From: Megalonaias nervosa
Taxonomy: Eukaryota; Mollusca; Bivalvia; Unionida; Unionidae
Assembly: GCA_016617855.1 (NCBI GenBank)
Contig: JAECUM010001789.1
Span: 43,286-107,285, forward strand
Direction of reading: 5' to 3'
Length of the DNA stretch: 64,000 bases
This document shows, in pieces, positions 48,576 to 58,560 of the stretch. The notes under the pieces are model-generated. The model saw nothing but the letters and a program-made list of their open reading frames with translations, searched no databases and had not been told where the DNA came from. The translations under genes were made by a program, and so were the position numbers. The first letter of the stretch is position 1; each line of letters opens with the position of its first letter.

Positions 48576-48910
48576 TGGAATTTAGGTGAATTCAGAGTGT
48601 ATTCCGCCTAAAAACACCAAATTTCAGATGGACTTTAGACGGACTGGGAATACGGCTAAGGTGACAGACTGAATCCGTCTAATAGTTAAGCGTACTATTT
48701 CTTGTATTCCTCCTAAAGGATAACTGTTAGACGGAAAAGTTCTGCTTGTTCAGTTCATTTTCCTACTTTAAGACGGATTTTGGACTCAGACTAATTTTAG
48801 CAGAAATGTTAGGCGTAATTTTGAACTTTATCAAAAGAACTACAAGCATAGAATCTTTGGATTTAGAAAATTTGGTGCAAGGTGGATTTTGGACTTGATC
48901 TGATGTTTAG
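48576..48910. repeat. Irregular clusters of CCGCCT / GACGGA words
   Basis: Short words such as ATTCCGCCT, TAGACGGA, GACGGATTTTGGACT and GAATCCGTCTAA recur on both strands with irregular spacing. No clear terminal repeats were found. It may be a decayed small DNA transposon, but that is a guess. Confidence 0.4.
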
Positions 48911-49069
48911 TCTGAAAATTAAGTTTCTTTTGCTTTCTATTAAAATATGCTCTACAACAATCATACCCAAGTGAAAATGTGACTGAAATTTCAGCGAAAT
49001 CAAAGTGACAATTTTTTTACATTCACTCAAATGTCCTTTTTTTTCACTAAAATTATGATATTTTAGGAG

Positions 49070-49260
49070 ATTTTACCAAAATTTCTGAAAATATCAGTGA
49101 AATTTTGTGATTGAAATTTCACTGACTCTGCCAACATTTCTGAAAATATCAGTGAGAATTTGTTATTGAAATTTCACTGACACTTTGCCAAAAATTCTGA
49201 AAATATAGTGATATTTTGTGATTGTAATATCACTGACATTTCAATAAAAAATATCGCTAA
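49070..49260. repeat. Three tandem 55-57-bp units
   Basis: ATTTCTGAAAATATCAGTGA or a variant begins units at 49081, 49136 and about 49194, and each is followed by TTTTGTGATTGAAATTTCAC. The words CAGTGAAATTT and AAATTTCACTG are complementary, so each unit can fold on itself. Confidence 0.88.
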
Positions 49261-50300
49261 GATATAATAAAATTTATTTTGTACAATTTGAATGATTTTC
49301 AGCAACATTTATATTCCTGTTTCTGATAGCTGTAATCTTATTGTTCATTTTGGGAACAGTAACTTCTTTCCAAATCTTTCCTTGTTGTATTTCTTTTTCA
49401 AATTTTTTGTTGTTGTTGTTTTTGTATTTTTGTTTAACTTCAACTGGATTTAACTTCCCTCAAAAAAAGATCGTTTTATTGTTTTCCGTTTTAGAGCAGA
49501 ATTTCGCTTTTCTCCTGACCTGAATCTGATTTTTCTCGATATGGACCCTTTTTTTAATATCGTCTCCGAAACTGTTTTTTTTTTTTTATTATTTTTTTTT
49601 TATTTATTTTTTTTTTTTGATAATGCTCTATCCGGTCCCATTCCGCAACGAGCTTTCTAATAAGTATTTGTTCCGTATATTATTTAACAGTTTTACTTGC
49701 CCAATGAATCGTTGCGTAACGGAAATTGATGGGAATAAGCATGCTTGCTAAACATGGCGATTCGAATTTTCGAGCGGGATACGAGTTGAATAACCATTTG
49801 AAAAAAGTGCGGCAATGAGAATAGGTTGAATGCAAAGTCGATGGGAACGTAACTGGTCAATCTGTATGAAAACTGAACTCCAGGACTAGCATTTTGCTTT
49901 TTGTGCCATAAAGAGCTTAACAGTAGCAGCTAGCGTGCTAAATATGACAAGGAATTAAACCAGGATGTTTTCGAGGTTTTAAAACTCCAAACTGACTAAC
50001 TTCCAGAATTTAAGGTGGGACAACGTATAGATCACTGGTGGGAATTGTTGATATTGTTGCCAGATACCCATGTCAAAGATAGTCATGTCTTTGAGGAGTT
50101 TTCTTGGTCCACAAATAGAATCATCCTTCAAATTAATGTTTATATTATCAAAATGTACTGGTTGTGTTAGAAGCTAAGTGTAAAATAAGAGTAATTATGT
50201 CTTGATAAACGTTTGTCATGGCTGCTTATGGAACAAGGACTAATTCAAGAGACCACAACATCATAGTTTGTACATTAATCAAAAATCAAGTCTGCAGTAC
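49261..50300. other. No gene seen; poly-T tract
   Basis: Contains a T-rich stretch at 49575-49618. The rest (49620-50300) is slightly richer in GC and CpG than its surroundings but holds no frame, RNA or repeat I can identify. Confidence 0.4.
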
Positions 50301-50631
50301 AACAGTGACATAAGGCAGGCTCCTAGCATTTCTTCTTTTTATAATCAATGTCTCAAATGGATGCTTTTCTTTAATTTTACATCATTTTCACAGTTGAATT
50401 TTTCAATGCAGGATAATATTTTATATATGTTTATGCATTCACAGATGCCTGTGCATGTGTTCCAGGCTTGATACTTTGAGTTTTAAAATCACTTAATTAT
50501 TTAGTGTCAAGCCAGATTCTTCACATCATGTTGTATATACTGTATATATTGTGCATAACAGATAGAAGACCTCAAGGTAGATTAGTTCTGTAACTAAGTG
50601 AGTTACCTTCTCTAAATAAAGTCGTTATTAC

Positions 50632-50676
<45 letters not shown>
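50301..50676 (+). mobile_element. LINE family 1, 3' end only (copy B) with (ATT)n tail
   Basis: From AGTGACATAAGGCAGGCTCC to the (ATT)n run at about 50626-50676 the sequence is the reverse complement of 15301-15715, including GTGTTCCAGGCTTGATACTT and CTCTAAATAAAGT. Only the last part of ORF2 and the 3' region were inserted. The tail ends exactly where the inverted-repeat sequence of the Maverick begins. Confidence 0.92.
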
Positions 50677-50677
<1 letters not shown>

Positions 50678-50947
50678 GCAGCAGAGAGGGTGAACAGACC
50701 ATTTTGCTGGAAACCTTATTTACGAAAACTAAAGGTTCTTACAAAGACTGAAAACAAGGTCAATAATGTCAAAACGAATTCGTTAACCGAGCACATTTCG
50801 TTACTGTGGGAAACAGACCGCGTTAACGAAATCTTGTGGGTTAGTTCGTTTTCGTTACTCGTTCATTGACGTGTATTTTCCAAATTTGTATGCGACTCTG
50901 CTACGTCCAGGTTACGTACGCATGGTCGTTTCACCCTCTCTGCTGCT
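50677..50947. repeat. Inverted-repeat segment at the candidate Maverick left terminus
   Basis: AGCAGCAGAGAGGGTGAA at 50677-50694 is a perfect inverted copy of 50930-50947, with weaker pairing for about 8 bp more (AGACCAT against ATGGTCG). Between them lie further self-complementary words (AACGAATTCGTT; CGTTAACG). The left arm abuts an (ATT)n LINE tail, and the right arm ends 5 bp before the ATPase stop codon. It may be the Maverick terminal repeat folded back, or a separate 271-bp miniature element. Confidence 0.6.
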
Positions 50948-50951
50948 GTAA

Positions 50952-51624
50952 TTAACCAAATATTTTCTCAAGTCCGTTACGATATCTCGACCTAGGATCA
51001 TGTAAATTTATTGTGATAAATCCAAACGGGATGGTTTGCGCGTGTGCAAAGAAATTTTTAAATTTAATTATATCCAGATCCCCTGAACACCAAGTATAAT
51101 AAATATTTTACAGCATATGATTATCAACTCTGTTAAACACAACTAAAATATTGCAGTTGTCTCTGATCACTTTAGGTATTTGTGTATAATGCTCGGTAAC
51201 ATAAATCACGTCAGTATTTTTATGCCTACCTCGAGAAAATATCCGGGCTGGATTTGACTGTTTGTCCAGCATCACATCGTCGTATACTACAAGATTATTA
51301 ATACGTCCATCCAGGTCATCCACAGATGGAGCTTCATCAATATCGGTTATAAATCAATGACACCGTCACCATCTTCTTCATATAATGATTTTGCATTTTC
51401 ATTAAAATCTTTAAGTACTTCATAACACCGCTGATCATCTACTAAATACAACTTATCCCACTAGAGCCATCTCATTATCAAATTGAGTAACAATTGTGCC
51501 TTACCAGACCTGATGGCCCAATTATTATCATCCTGATAGAATTTGGTAGCGCTGGATGATGCTTGACTGGTTCTTGCTTTCGTGTCGCTGAGAAGTCAAT
51601 TATATCCATAATAATAAATAACAT
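50952..51624 (-). pseudogene. A32-like (FtsK/HerA-superfamily) genome-packaging ATPase
   Basis: This enzyme would pump the element's DNA into capsids. Start Met is at 51624 or 51609. Motifs in order: IRMIIIGPSG, the start of the Walker A loop (about 51500-51529); KLYLV (about 51435-51449); NNLVVYDDVMLDKQ with the Walker B acid pair (51251-51292); SRGRHKNTDVIYVTEHYTQIP; and a C-terminal PFGFITINLHDPRSRYRNGL up to a TAA at 50952-50954. Lesions seen: a one-base deletion inside Walker A, an in-frame TAG soon after, a frameshift near 51350 and a TAA at 51108-51110. The motif order and total length fit Maverick ATPases. It diverges from the zinc-ribbon gene, with overlapping start codons. Confidence 0.92.
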
Positions 51625-51754
51625 GAATCTATGTTGTGTTCGATGCAAGGCACCCACCCTCACCGTTGGTGGGACCAGTGGATTAACAACAGTAATAACA
51701 AAAAATAAAAAGTGTGCACTGACAGGCAAGTGTGAAAAATGTGGTACACGCTAA
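51623..51754 (+). CDS. Small zinc-ribbon protein (DUF5679-like)
   Basis: 43 codons, starting MNLCCVRCKAPT and ending KCALTGKCEKCGTR. The CxxC...GKCxxCG pattern and the KN-x3-ALTGKC phrase match the small zinc-ribbon family known from Mavericks and large DNA viruses (DUF5679). Two CxxC pairs would bind one zinc ion. I chose Met 51623 because family homology starts there; an upstream Met at 51563 only adds non-family sequence. The frame is intact. Its start overlaps that of the ATPase on the other strand. The role in the virion or cell is unknown. Confidence 0.8.
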   Translation: MNLCCVRCKAPTLTVGGTSGLTTVITKNKKCALTGKCEKCGTR

Positions 51755-51761
51755 TACAGAT

Positions 51762-52148
51762 TTATCTCCCTTGACAAGTCTACGAAAACAGGAGGTGATA
51801 TCGCTACTTCGTTTGGGAAAATTACCAGGGACTCCATGGGCGAAGTATCCTGGATAAAAACATTTACCCAGATACAATTACTGTGGTCCTGGAACTCGAC
51901 TTGATATTCGACTTGACGAACGAGATCAACCAATACCAGGAGAATATCCAATAAATAAGATTGATCAAGTGTGTCATGTTCATGATGTCGCGTATAAAAG
52001 CAAGGATTTACAACAACGGCATCTCGCAGATGTGAAGTTGATTCATGCGTTAAATTCTATCCCTGATAAATCTCTCAGAGAAAAACTTGATAGTTTGCTG
52101 GTGAAATCTGCGATGAAGGGTAAATTAATGCTAGGGGCTGGTAATTAA
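51762..52148 (+). pseudogene. Phospholipase A2-like virion protein (parvovirus VP1-type domain)
   Basis: The frame carries a calcium-loop motif YNYCGPGTRLD (51873-51905) and, about 22 residues on, the active-site motif VCHVHDVAY (51969-51995) with the His-Asp pair. This is the signature of the phospholipase A2 domain of parvovirus VP1 proteins, which lets particles leave endosomes; similar domains are known from adintovirus/Maverick elements. It ends KGKLMLGAGN and TAA at 52146-52148. One in-frame TAA (51855-51857) interrupts it just upstream of the domain; no good Met follows, and the native start is uncertain. It sits 7 bp after the zinc-ribbon gene and 16 bp before integrase. Confidence 0.78.
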
Positions 52149-52164
52149 TTAAATAACTATTATA

Positions 52165-53124
52165 ATGGAATCGATTTATTATAGCCCAAAAGGATATTGG
52201 AGGGGTAGAGCAGCAGTTACTAAACTTGCTGAAGCAGCAAAAGTTTCACATGTTGTTGCTGCAAATTGGTTATCGCGACAGGCAATATGGCAAATCTATC
52301 TACATCCACCTAAAAAAATTCAGGATGCACATTTTGATGTCAGTACTCCCAATTAAGTTCATCAAGCAGATATTTTGTTTTTACCACATGATACTATCAA
52401 AACATGTAGACGTCAATCACGCACATACAAATACGCGTTAACTGTCGTTGATGTTGCAAGTAGATATAAAGAAGCAGAACCATTATCAACTAAAACAGCA
52501 TCTGAAGTTGCATCTGTGTTTGAACGAATTTATCAATGAGGACCTTTGCGATGGCCACAACTACTACAGGTTGATCCTGGCAAAGAATTTCTTGGTGCAG
52601 TATCATCGTTGATGAAGCAACATAATGTCAAAATCAGACGAGGACATACCGCAATTCATCGTGATCAGGCAATAGTTGAGCGGTTTTTTGGATATCAGTA
52701 TGCGAAGGAAATAGTTCAAAATTACAAGAGATATCGTGAATGGGTTGCAAGATTACCAAGTGTGATAGCTGCGTTAAATAATGAAATTACTCGTTCAACT
52801 TCTATGAAACCCATCATCGCGATTACAAAGAAACATATACCAATACAACGACACGATTCTTTCTCTCAACCAGTACTGGGTAATGTGGCTGTGAGGTATT
52901 TATATGAACCTGGTGAACTTGAAGGGGGTAAAAGAAGAGCAACTGATCCTATTTGGAGTGTGACTACACATAAAATTTCCAGCGTGATAAGACCCACGGG
53001 TATATCTGCAATCTAAATCTACAGACTAGATTCCACTGCTCCTCAGCGTGGATTTGTACGTGAACAATTACAAGTAATTTCTGAAGACACAACAGTTACC
53101 ACCGCGTTCACTTTTGTAAATTGA
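52165..53124 (+). pseudogene. Maverick integrase (retroviral-type, DDE)
   Basis: Integrase joins the element's ends to host DNA. Start MESIYYSPKGYWRGRAAVTK is followed by an HTH-like segment, then the core with HQAD (first Asp, about 52357-52370), QVDPGKEF (second Asp, about 52567-52590) and RDQAIVERFFG (Glu, about 52663-52695). The spacing fits the D,D-35,E core. The C-terminal part has WSVTTHKISSV and a chromo-like tail ending at TGA 53122-53124. Three in-frame stops occur (52354-52356 TAA, 52537-52539 TGA, 53014-53016 TAA) with no frameshift, so it is recent enough for the frame to survive. Its end overlaps the convergent helicase gene by 17 bp. Confidence 0.93.
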
Positions 53125-53278
53125 CACCCCTACATCGATTACACTCAAGACAGATTAGCATCACATTTTCGCGTGTGTGACCAAGACTACTATTAATTCT
53201 ATCTACGGTAAATTGTCTTGGATTACTATTCGAATATTCCAACAGCATATTACAGTTGCAGTTTGCACAATGATTATT
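53108..53278 (-). other. HNH-type motif at the helicase C-terminus
   Basis: Residues 299-354 of the open helicase piece read NNHCANCNCNMLL, QFTVDRINSSLGHTREN and VMLICLECNRCRG. The two CxxC pairs plus D-R-x-N-x4-GH-x3-NV form a beta-beta-alpha-metal HNH pattern. This segment has no in-frame lesion. It could be a nuclease that nicks DNA at ends or at cellular targets; this is an inference from motif only. Confidence 0.7.
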
Positions 53279-56200
53279 CTGTTGTTGTTTTAGTGTCATA
53301 ATGAATTCAGCGTTGATATCAAAGTCGCGATTGGTTTTTTTGTCGCATTGCTTATAACCAGATAATTTCTTTTTTATTAAGCCATTGCTAGCAATTTGAT
53401 TATTATTTTTTGTAAGATTCATAATAACCCTGTGCAGTTGAGATATTCTTCTAACTCGAGACACTGCAAGATAAACTAAATTTGACAATTCGATTCTATC
53501 ATCGACAATCCAGATATTTGTATGAGTAATAGTTAGTCCTTGTGACGAAAGAATCGTTATAGCATATCCTAACGTCCACGGAGTTTTGTCCATGCTCAGC
53601 ACGCTCTCAACAACATCAACAACAACCAAAACAATATCATTTAATACAAGATTTTGTTTTTCGTTTGTTCCTGGAATCTCAACATCAATATTTTGTTGTC
53701 GAGTGTCTGCTGGGCGATAACACAATCGTACAGGTAGATTTGAAAATTTTTCTTTATGTAACAGAAATAATTTCTCTTGCAATTCATCACGAACTATTTT
53801 TCTACTTGCAACTATTAAATCATTTGGTCTCCATAAATTCCAAAAATCATTCACAGGAGTTTCCAGAATTATTTCACGCATTATCTCACACTGTATTTTA
53901 TCTGGCTGCAGTCTGATTAATTTTTTAAATTCTTTCAGGGTATTATCAATAGCTCTATGATCATCAGTTATCTCCTCATAATAATCCACAAACGTTTTTA
54001 ACCATTCATGCGGAGACTGTCCAACAAAAGGTGGTGGTTGACCATGATCGCCGTACATTATCACAGCAGTATTTTTTGTCAACAACCAATTAAGAAACAT
54101 TTTTAATACTTCCGGCGATACTGTACAAATTTCATCCCAGATAATAATCCGGGGTATATATTTGTCACCCATTTGCTCAGGTGTCCACGTATCTCCGCAC
54201 CATCTGAAGAAACCATGATACGTGCATGATTTTACTCCTCGTTATTTATTTCTCTGGCTAGTTTGTGTGTAGGTGTCAGCACAATCATGTCTAAATTCCG
54301 AAATAATTCAATGGCCCGTGTTGCTTTTCAAGAACCTCCAGGCCTATTGAGTTAAACAGTTTTATGTCTGGCCACAGGATCATATACAGATGGTGCTGAT
54401 GATTTTAATATTTGATTGTCATTGCTGTAATATATTTCCTTGATTTCAACGTCTGCAGATTCAGAATAGTCAAGTATATTTTCTTGTTTTATTCTCCATA
54501 ATCCCCATTCGTCATTGCCGAGTAGCAGTTTTAGCAAATCTGTATACGCTTTATTTATATAAAATGAATCCGTGGCAACTCTGACCGCATCATGAGGGAA
54601 TCTGTTTATCATCGAGAATAAATTTATCTAAACGTAAGCGAGCATCGAAGATCTTAAATGAGTAAATTGTGGTGACTCACCATTAATATAGATCACGATT
54701 GTACCTAATTTAGTTCCGTCTGATAAATAAGCATTACTCCGACTTATAAATGTGTGTTTTTCCGTTGTATCAGCAATTATAAAATCAAGTTCAGCATCGT
54801 CCATAATTAATCTTGTACACATTCGTTTACGATCATATGATCCTCCTTGAGTAAATTCACCAATTATTTTTCTACCGAGATCTTTTGCAACTTTATTTTC
54901 ATAAGCAATCATATCAGGATTTTCTTCACCTGACTCTGTCAGGGAATATTTCTTTTGCTGTGGTAACCAACCAAACTTGTTTCTGCGGACGATACGATAT
55001 AATGGCTTCATTTACTCTCAACGACACTAAAATTCCAGTATCAAGCATATATCGTAATGGTACTGTTGGAGCCCAATATTTTTCTGAGAAATGTCTTCCA
55101 AACCAAACATAAATAATCGGATGCAGATTTTCCGCAAACTCGAATGACTCTATACAAGCAAATCCAGTTAAGTCAAAATTTGGTAAGAGTCCGTTTATCG
55201 CAACTCTGGTCATCTCGTGTGGGATGTCCGGATCGTTTAAAATATTCAGAACATTCTCTGTATCCAAGAAAACTTCCAGGATAACATGCTACCATATCAA
55301 CCAATATAACTTCACTGTAGTCATATTTAGTATTCCATAATCCGCCGTGTCCATATTCAACACAGCTGTGCTGGATATCTTCAAGAAATTCCAATCGTGT
55401 CGGTTTGCATGAATTTTTCTCCTGAGCAGCGTGGGCAGCAACTGAAGGAACTGTAAAACAATTATTTACTAATTGCTCAACCTTGACATCGTCAGGGGTA
55501 TATTTCCGAGCAATATTTTTCATTTCTTCGTGGAGATATTCTGCACGATAAATGTCACCACTAGGTCGTTCAAACTGATCATAATTTACGGATTCTGAAC
55601 TTCGAAATAACCACACTAGCACAGGATCACTCTTGCTAATATCGTTGATAAAATCAAATATATAATTGCTATAAAATTTAACTGTTCTATCTCGTGGTAA
55701 TATTGTTACCGCAGACGTCCATGCATGTGCATTATGATCAATAATCGTTATTGGAGCTCCTCTTGATGTATATTTCGACTTATACAAAATCTCTCCGGTT
55801 AATGTTTTTACCGTTATTGGGAATTTGAATTTTTTTTTTCTAGTTTAGCAACGCGCTGATAGACGCTCCGGTATCTTTAACTGTTTCTGCACACTATTTA
55901 TTTTTTTAAGTCTTAGATCTGTTAAACCATTTCCGCGTACCACTTTTGAGAAATGTTCTATAACTCGCTCAACTACGCAATTTTGCCTTGACTCTGTCAA
56001 GGACAATTTCATTGGTTTGAGATCATCAACGCTGGGTTTATCATTTAGCAGATATATCGCATAAACAACTGCAGTCACATAATACGGTTTATCAATGCCA
56101 GTCAGTGTTCCTGGTTTGGATTTTTTATTTAATATAACAGTATTATTTCCAGTATGAAGTCATACAGGGTCACGTTTACCACGGATAATCCAAGTGTCAT

Positions 56201-56507
56201 TGTCTGTCTTCACGATAAATTTTATTCTAATAATATATCGCTGAATATCAAGGTAGTTGATAATATTTCTTCCTCATTCGTCATTCATTCTAGTATCAGC
56301 GGTATTCATGATTCTGAATGTTGACCACGTATGAGCTGCACCATCGTTGCGAAATTCTTTTTTGGCTTCACGGATACGGTCAGTTATATCCTCGTTCATC
56401 AGTGCTAAATCTTGCATTGATAAACTAAATTTAGATTTCAGTAGTGTGTCAAGATCGAATCTTGCTCTGGAAGGTTTTATTGAGGATAATCTCTCAAATT
56501 CCTCTAT
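53108..56507 (-). pseudogene. Family-B DNA polymerase fused to SF1 helicase and HNH motif
   Basis: The N-terminus begins near 56507, where ATA stands at the likely start codon (IEEFERLSSIKPSRA). The polymerase part shows motif A VDMVACYPGSF (Asp about 55297) and motif C VATDSFYI (Asp about 54569). It continues in the same frame, through TAA 54352 and TGA 54328, into a helicase P-loop region (RPGGS, then the stop at the second Gly), LTPTHKLAREI, and after a shift near 54233 RIIIWDEICTVS (Walker B), YGDHGQPPPF and LVYLAVSRVRR (motif VI). The last 56 residues (53108-53278) hold CANCNC, DRINSSLGH and CLECN, an HNH-type zinc-bound nuclease motif. Other lesions: TAG 54628, TAA 55845 and frameshifts near 54990 and 55255. 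No intergenic gap or stop-start separates polymerase from helicase, so a single protein of about 1,130 residues is inferred. Confidence 0.82.
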
Positions 56508-56557
56508 GCTATAATTAAGGCAAATATATATTTAATTAAACTTTAATTATACATATA

Positions 56558-56767
56558 ATGATACAAGCAAAGAATAAATGCAAGTGGTTAATGATCGCAT
56601 TTTCATCTCCTTGTAACAAATCATGCGTAAATGAATTCTGTGGCTGTCACATGCAAAGTCTTCGACGCGGAAGTCTAGGACCAAAACCGTGTTTACGATG
56701 TGGTGTTGGTGTACGAGGAGAAACCCAGTTCTGTGTGCAATGTGGTGGTAAAAATACAGAGAACTGA
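56558..56767 (+). CDS. Small Cys-rich zinc-binding protein of Mavericks
   Basis: 69 codons, intact. Cysteines are arranged as CNKSCVNEFCGCH, then RRGSLGPKPCLRCGVG, then FCVQCGG. The pattern C-x3-C-x4-C-x-CH followed by a zinc ribbon resembles a small protein family seen in Maverick/Polinton elements, recalled from the family and not searched. It lies 50 bp from the polymerase N-terminus, in divergent orientation, so the intergenic stretch 56508-56557 probably holds both promoters. The biochemical role is unknown. Confidence 0.65.
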   Translation: MIQAKNKCKWLMIAFSSPCNKSCVNEFCGCHMQSLRRGSLGPKPCLRCGVGVRGETQFCVQCGGKNTEN

Positions 56768-56889
56768 TATTATAATAAAAGAAAATATAATGCCCTGACA
56801 TCGTCAGGTGAATCCCCTATAAAAAACGCTGAAGATTATCTCGCCAGATTTTCAATATAATCATTTAGACAAATAATATTATTATATAA

Positions 56890-57394
56890 ATGGAGCTAAA
56901 TGAATTTGTGAAACATCACATCATCAAGAATTGTGAAGCATCCCGTGATGGTGTAATCAGAAACTGTCAATTAAAAAAACAGTCGATGCTGTTACTAATA
57001 CTGGTTATTTCATGTTTGGTGCTGGGAAAAAAAATATTACTCACATAGGTTCGTGTTCGAGTGTTTTCATGGACTGATCAGAGACGGACTTGTGATCAAT
57101 CATATTAATCAGAATAAGGAAAATAACTCTTTAAATAACCTTAGATTTGTTACACAAAGTCAGAATTACAGATTAGGAAACACTGGTATTAGTTGCAAGA
57201 CACAGAGGTCGGTTATATCCACAAATACAGAGACAGGTGAAGAAATAATTTTCCCATCGATGAATGCGGCTGGTAAATATTTTGGTATTTGCATGCCTTC
57301 AGTACAACGTGTTGCAGAAAAAATAACTACATCAGCATATTCAGTTAAATACGATCAGTGGATAATTTTTAAGTACGTTGCCGTTTCTGAATAA
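56890..57394 (+). pseudogene. HNH homing-type endonuclease with NUMOD-like repeat
   Basis: Start MELNEFVKHHIIKNCEAS. The HNH core is VINHINQNKENNSLNNLRFV then TQSQN (57085-57165), the HNH_3 pattern of phage and giant-virus homing endonucleases. A NUMOD1-like segment follows: SMNAAGKYFGICMPSVQRVA. Two frameshifts break the N-terminal third, one at an A-run near 56978-56984 and one near 57040; the last 113 codons are open. Such nucleases usually spread themselves by cutting alleles that lack them, so this is a probable parasite gene within the element. It is the second HNH in the element, unlike the helicase-linked one in sequence. Confidence 0.78.
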
Positions 57395-58560
57395 AACAAT
57401 TATTGTTTGACAAAAATGCGCAAATTATATATAAATATTATATTTATCATACTTTCGTCATCGAACATAGAGACTTCAGAATGACTGAATAAATGTTCTA
57501 TCGTGGCGAGGAAAAATAACCGGGATGTTTGTGATCAGTTTTAAACATTCAATGACAAAATAATACTTTTACAAGTATGATTATTTAAACAAAGAAATGA
57601 TATATATGAAGAGAAAAATATTCATTTTATCATGCGACAACGAACAAATTCGTCTTGCCGATACTTTACCTCCTGGCGCTAATATTACTATCAGCGAGAA
57701 GTACAGCATGGATTTCATCAACATTGTTGATAAACATTACGGTAATGGTTTTTCATGGCGATTAAGTTCGGTCAGATGTACATCACGAAGTGAATGAGCG
57801 CGGCGACGATTGCGAGACAAATTTATCAAACGACAACTCGCTGATAAAACAAAAAATATCATCTGAACCGCCGATCACTCAAATTAATAGATCAGCAGCA
57901 CGTTGCCATTTCTGAATAAAACAAATAAATGTTTTATCATTGTGTGACGAAGCGAGATTACTGTCATCGCTGATAGAGTAACTGCGCAGTTATTGCATAA
58001 ATGTTACATGACAACAGTGATTATTTTTTTTGTCTGTCATTATTATTATGTGTGTCAGTTCATTATTGATAATCCCTCAAACACAAAAATCTGATCATTA
58101 ATCATTCTTGAAATCTCAGAATATTTTATCATGAGCCGATATTTCAACTATGTGAATGAGTGTACATAACTGCCTCACATATTGATCGCCCCGCAGCAGA
58201 CTGCAAAATATTGATCCAAGCACCATTGTTTGTCAACTCCTATACAATCTTCAGAATCAGACGTGGATTGTTCTACCTTGTGTTTTTCATGATGTGAAAT
58301 ATCACATTTTCATAATAAATACATAAATATGTTGCGATTTCACAAACAATCGTAGAGGCATCAGCCGTGACATAGTCAAGAAGACAAATGACCGTTCTAT
58401 CTCTGTTTGGCGAATCCCACCATAATAAATGTTTTATTATGAGCCGATATTGAATGAGTGTACATAACTGCCTCACATATCGATCGGCCCGCAGCATACT
58501 GCAGAAAGTGGACATTAAAGTAATTTAAGCCGTTGTATCGATCCACGCATTATTGTTGCA
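57375..58560. repeat. Direct repeats in the Maverick non-coding block
   Basis: CGTTGCCGTTTCTGAATAAA, covering the end of the HNH gene (57376 onward), recurs with one change at 57901. A longer unit of about 110-125 bp (GAGCCGATATT, GAATGAGTGTACATAACTGC, CCTCACATAT and CGCAGCA) occurs at about 58124-58232 and again at 58431-58555. The copies are diverged by small indels. The block otherwise carries no gene apart from the ORF at 57597-57797. Confidence 0.8.
57597..57797 (+). CDS. Unidentified small ORF in the Maverick
   Basis: 66 codons; the better start may be the Met at 57606 (MKRKIFILSCDN), since the first Met lies only three codons upstream. The product has LADTLPPGANITISEKYSMD and GNGFSWRL, with no family I recognise. 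Its codon use and location fit the Maverick plus-strand block, but nothing further supports function. It may be a fragment of a longer decayed gene. Confidence 0.4.
   Translation: MIYMKRKIFILSCDNEQIRLADTLPPGANITISEKYSMDFINIVDKHYGNGFSWRLSSVRCTSRSE

Noticed and set aside
51563..51622. Upstream start for the zinc-ribbon protein
   Set aside because: The added residues overlap the ATPase N-terminus antisense and do not match the short family, which begins at the Met at 51623.
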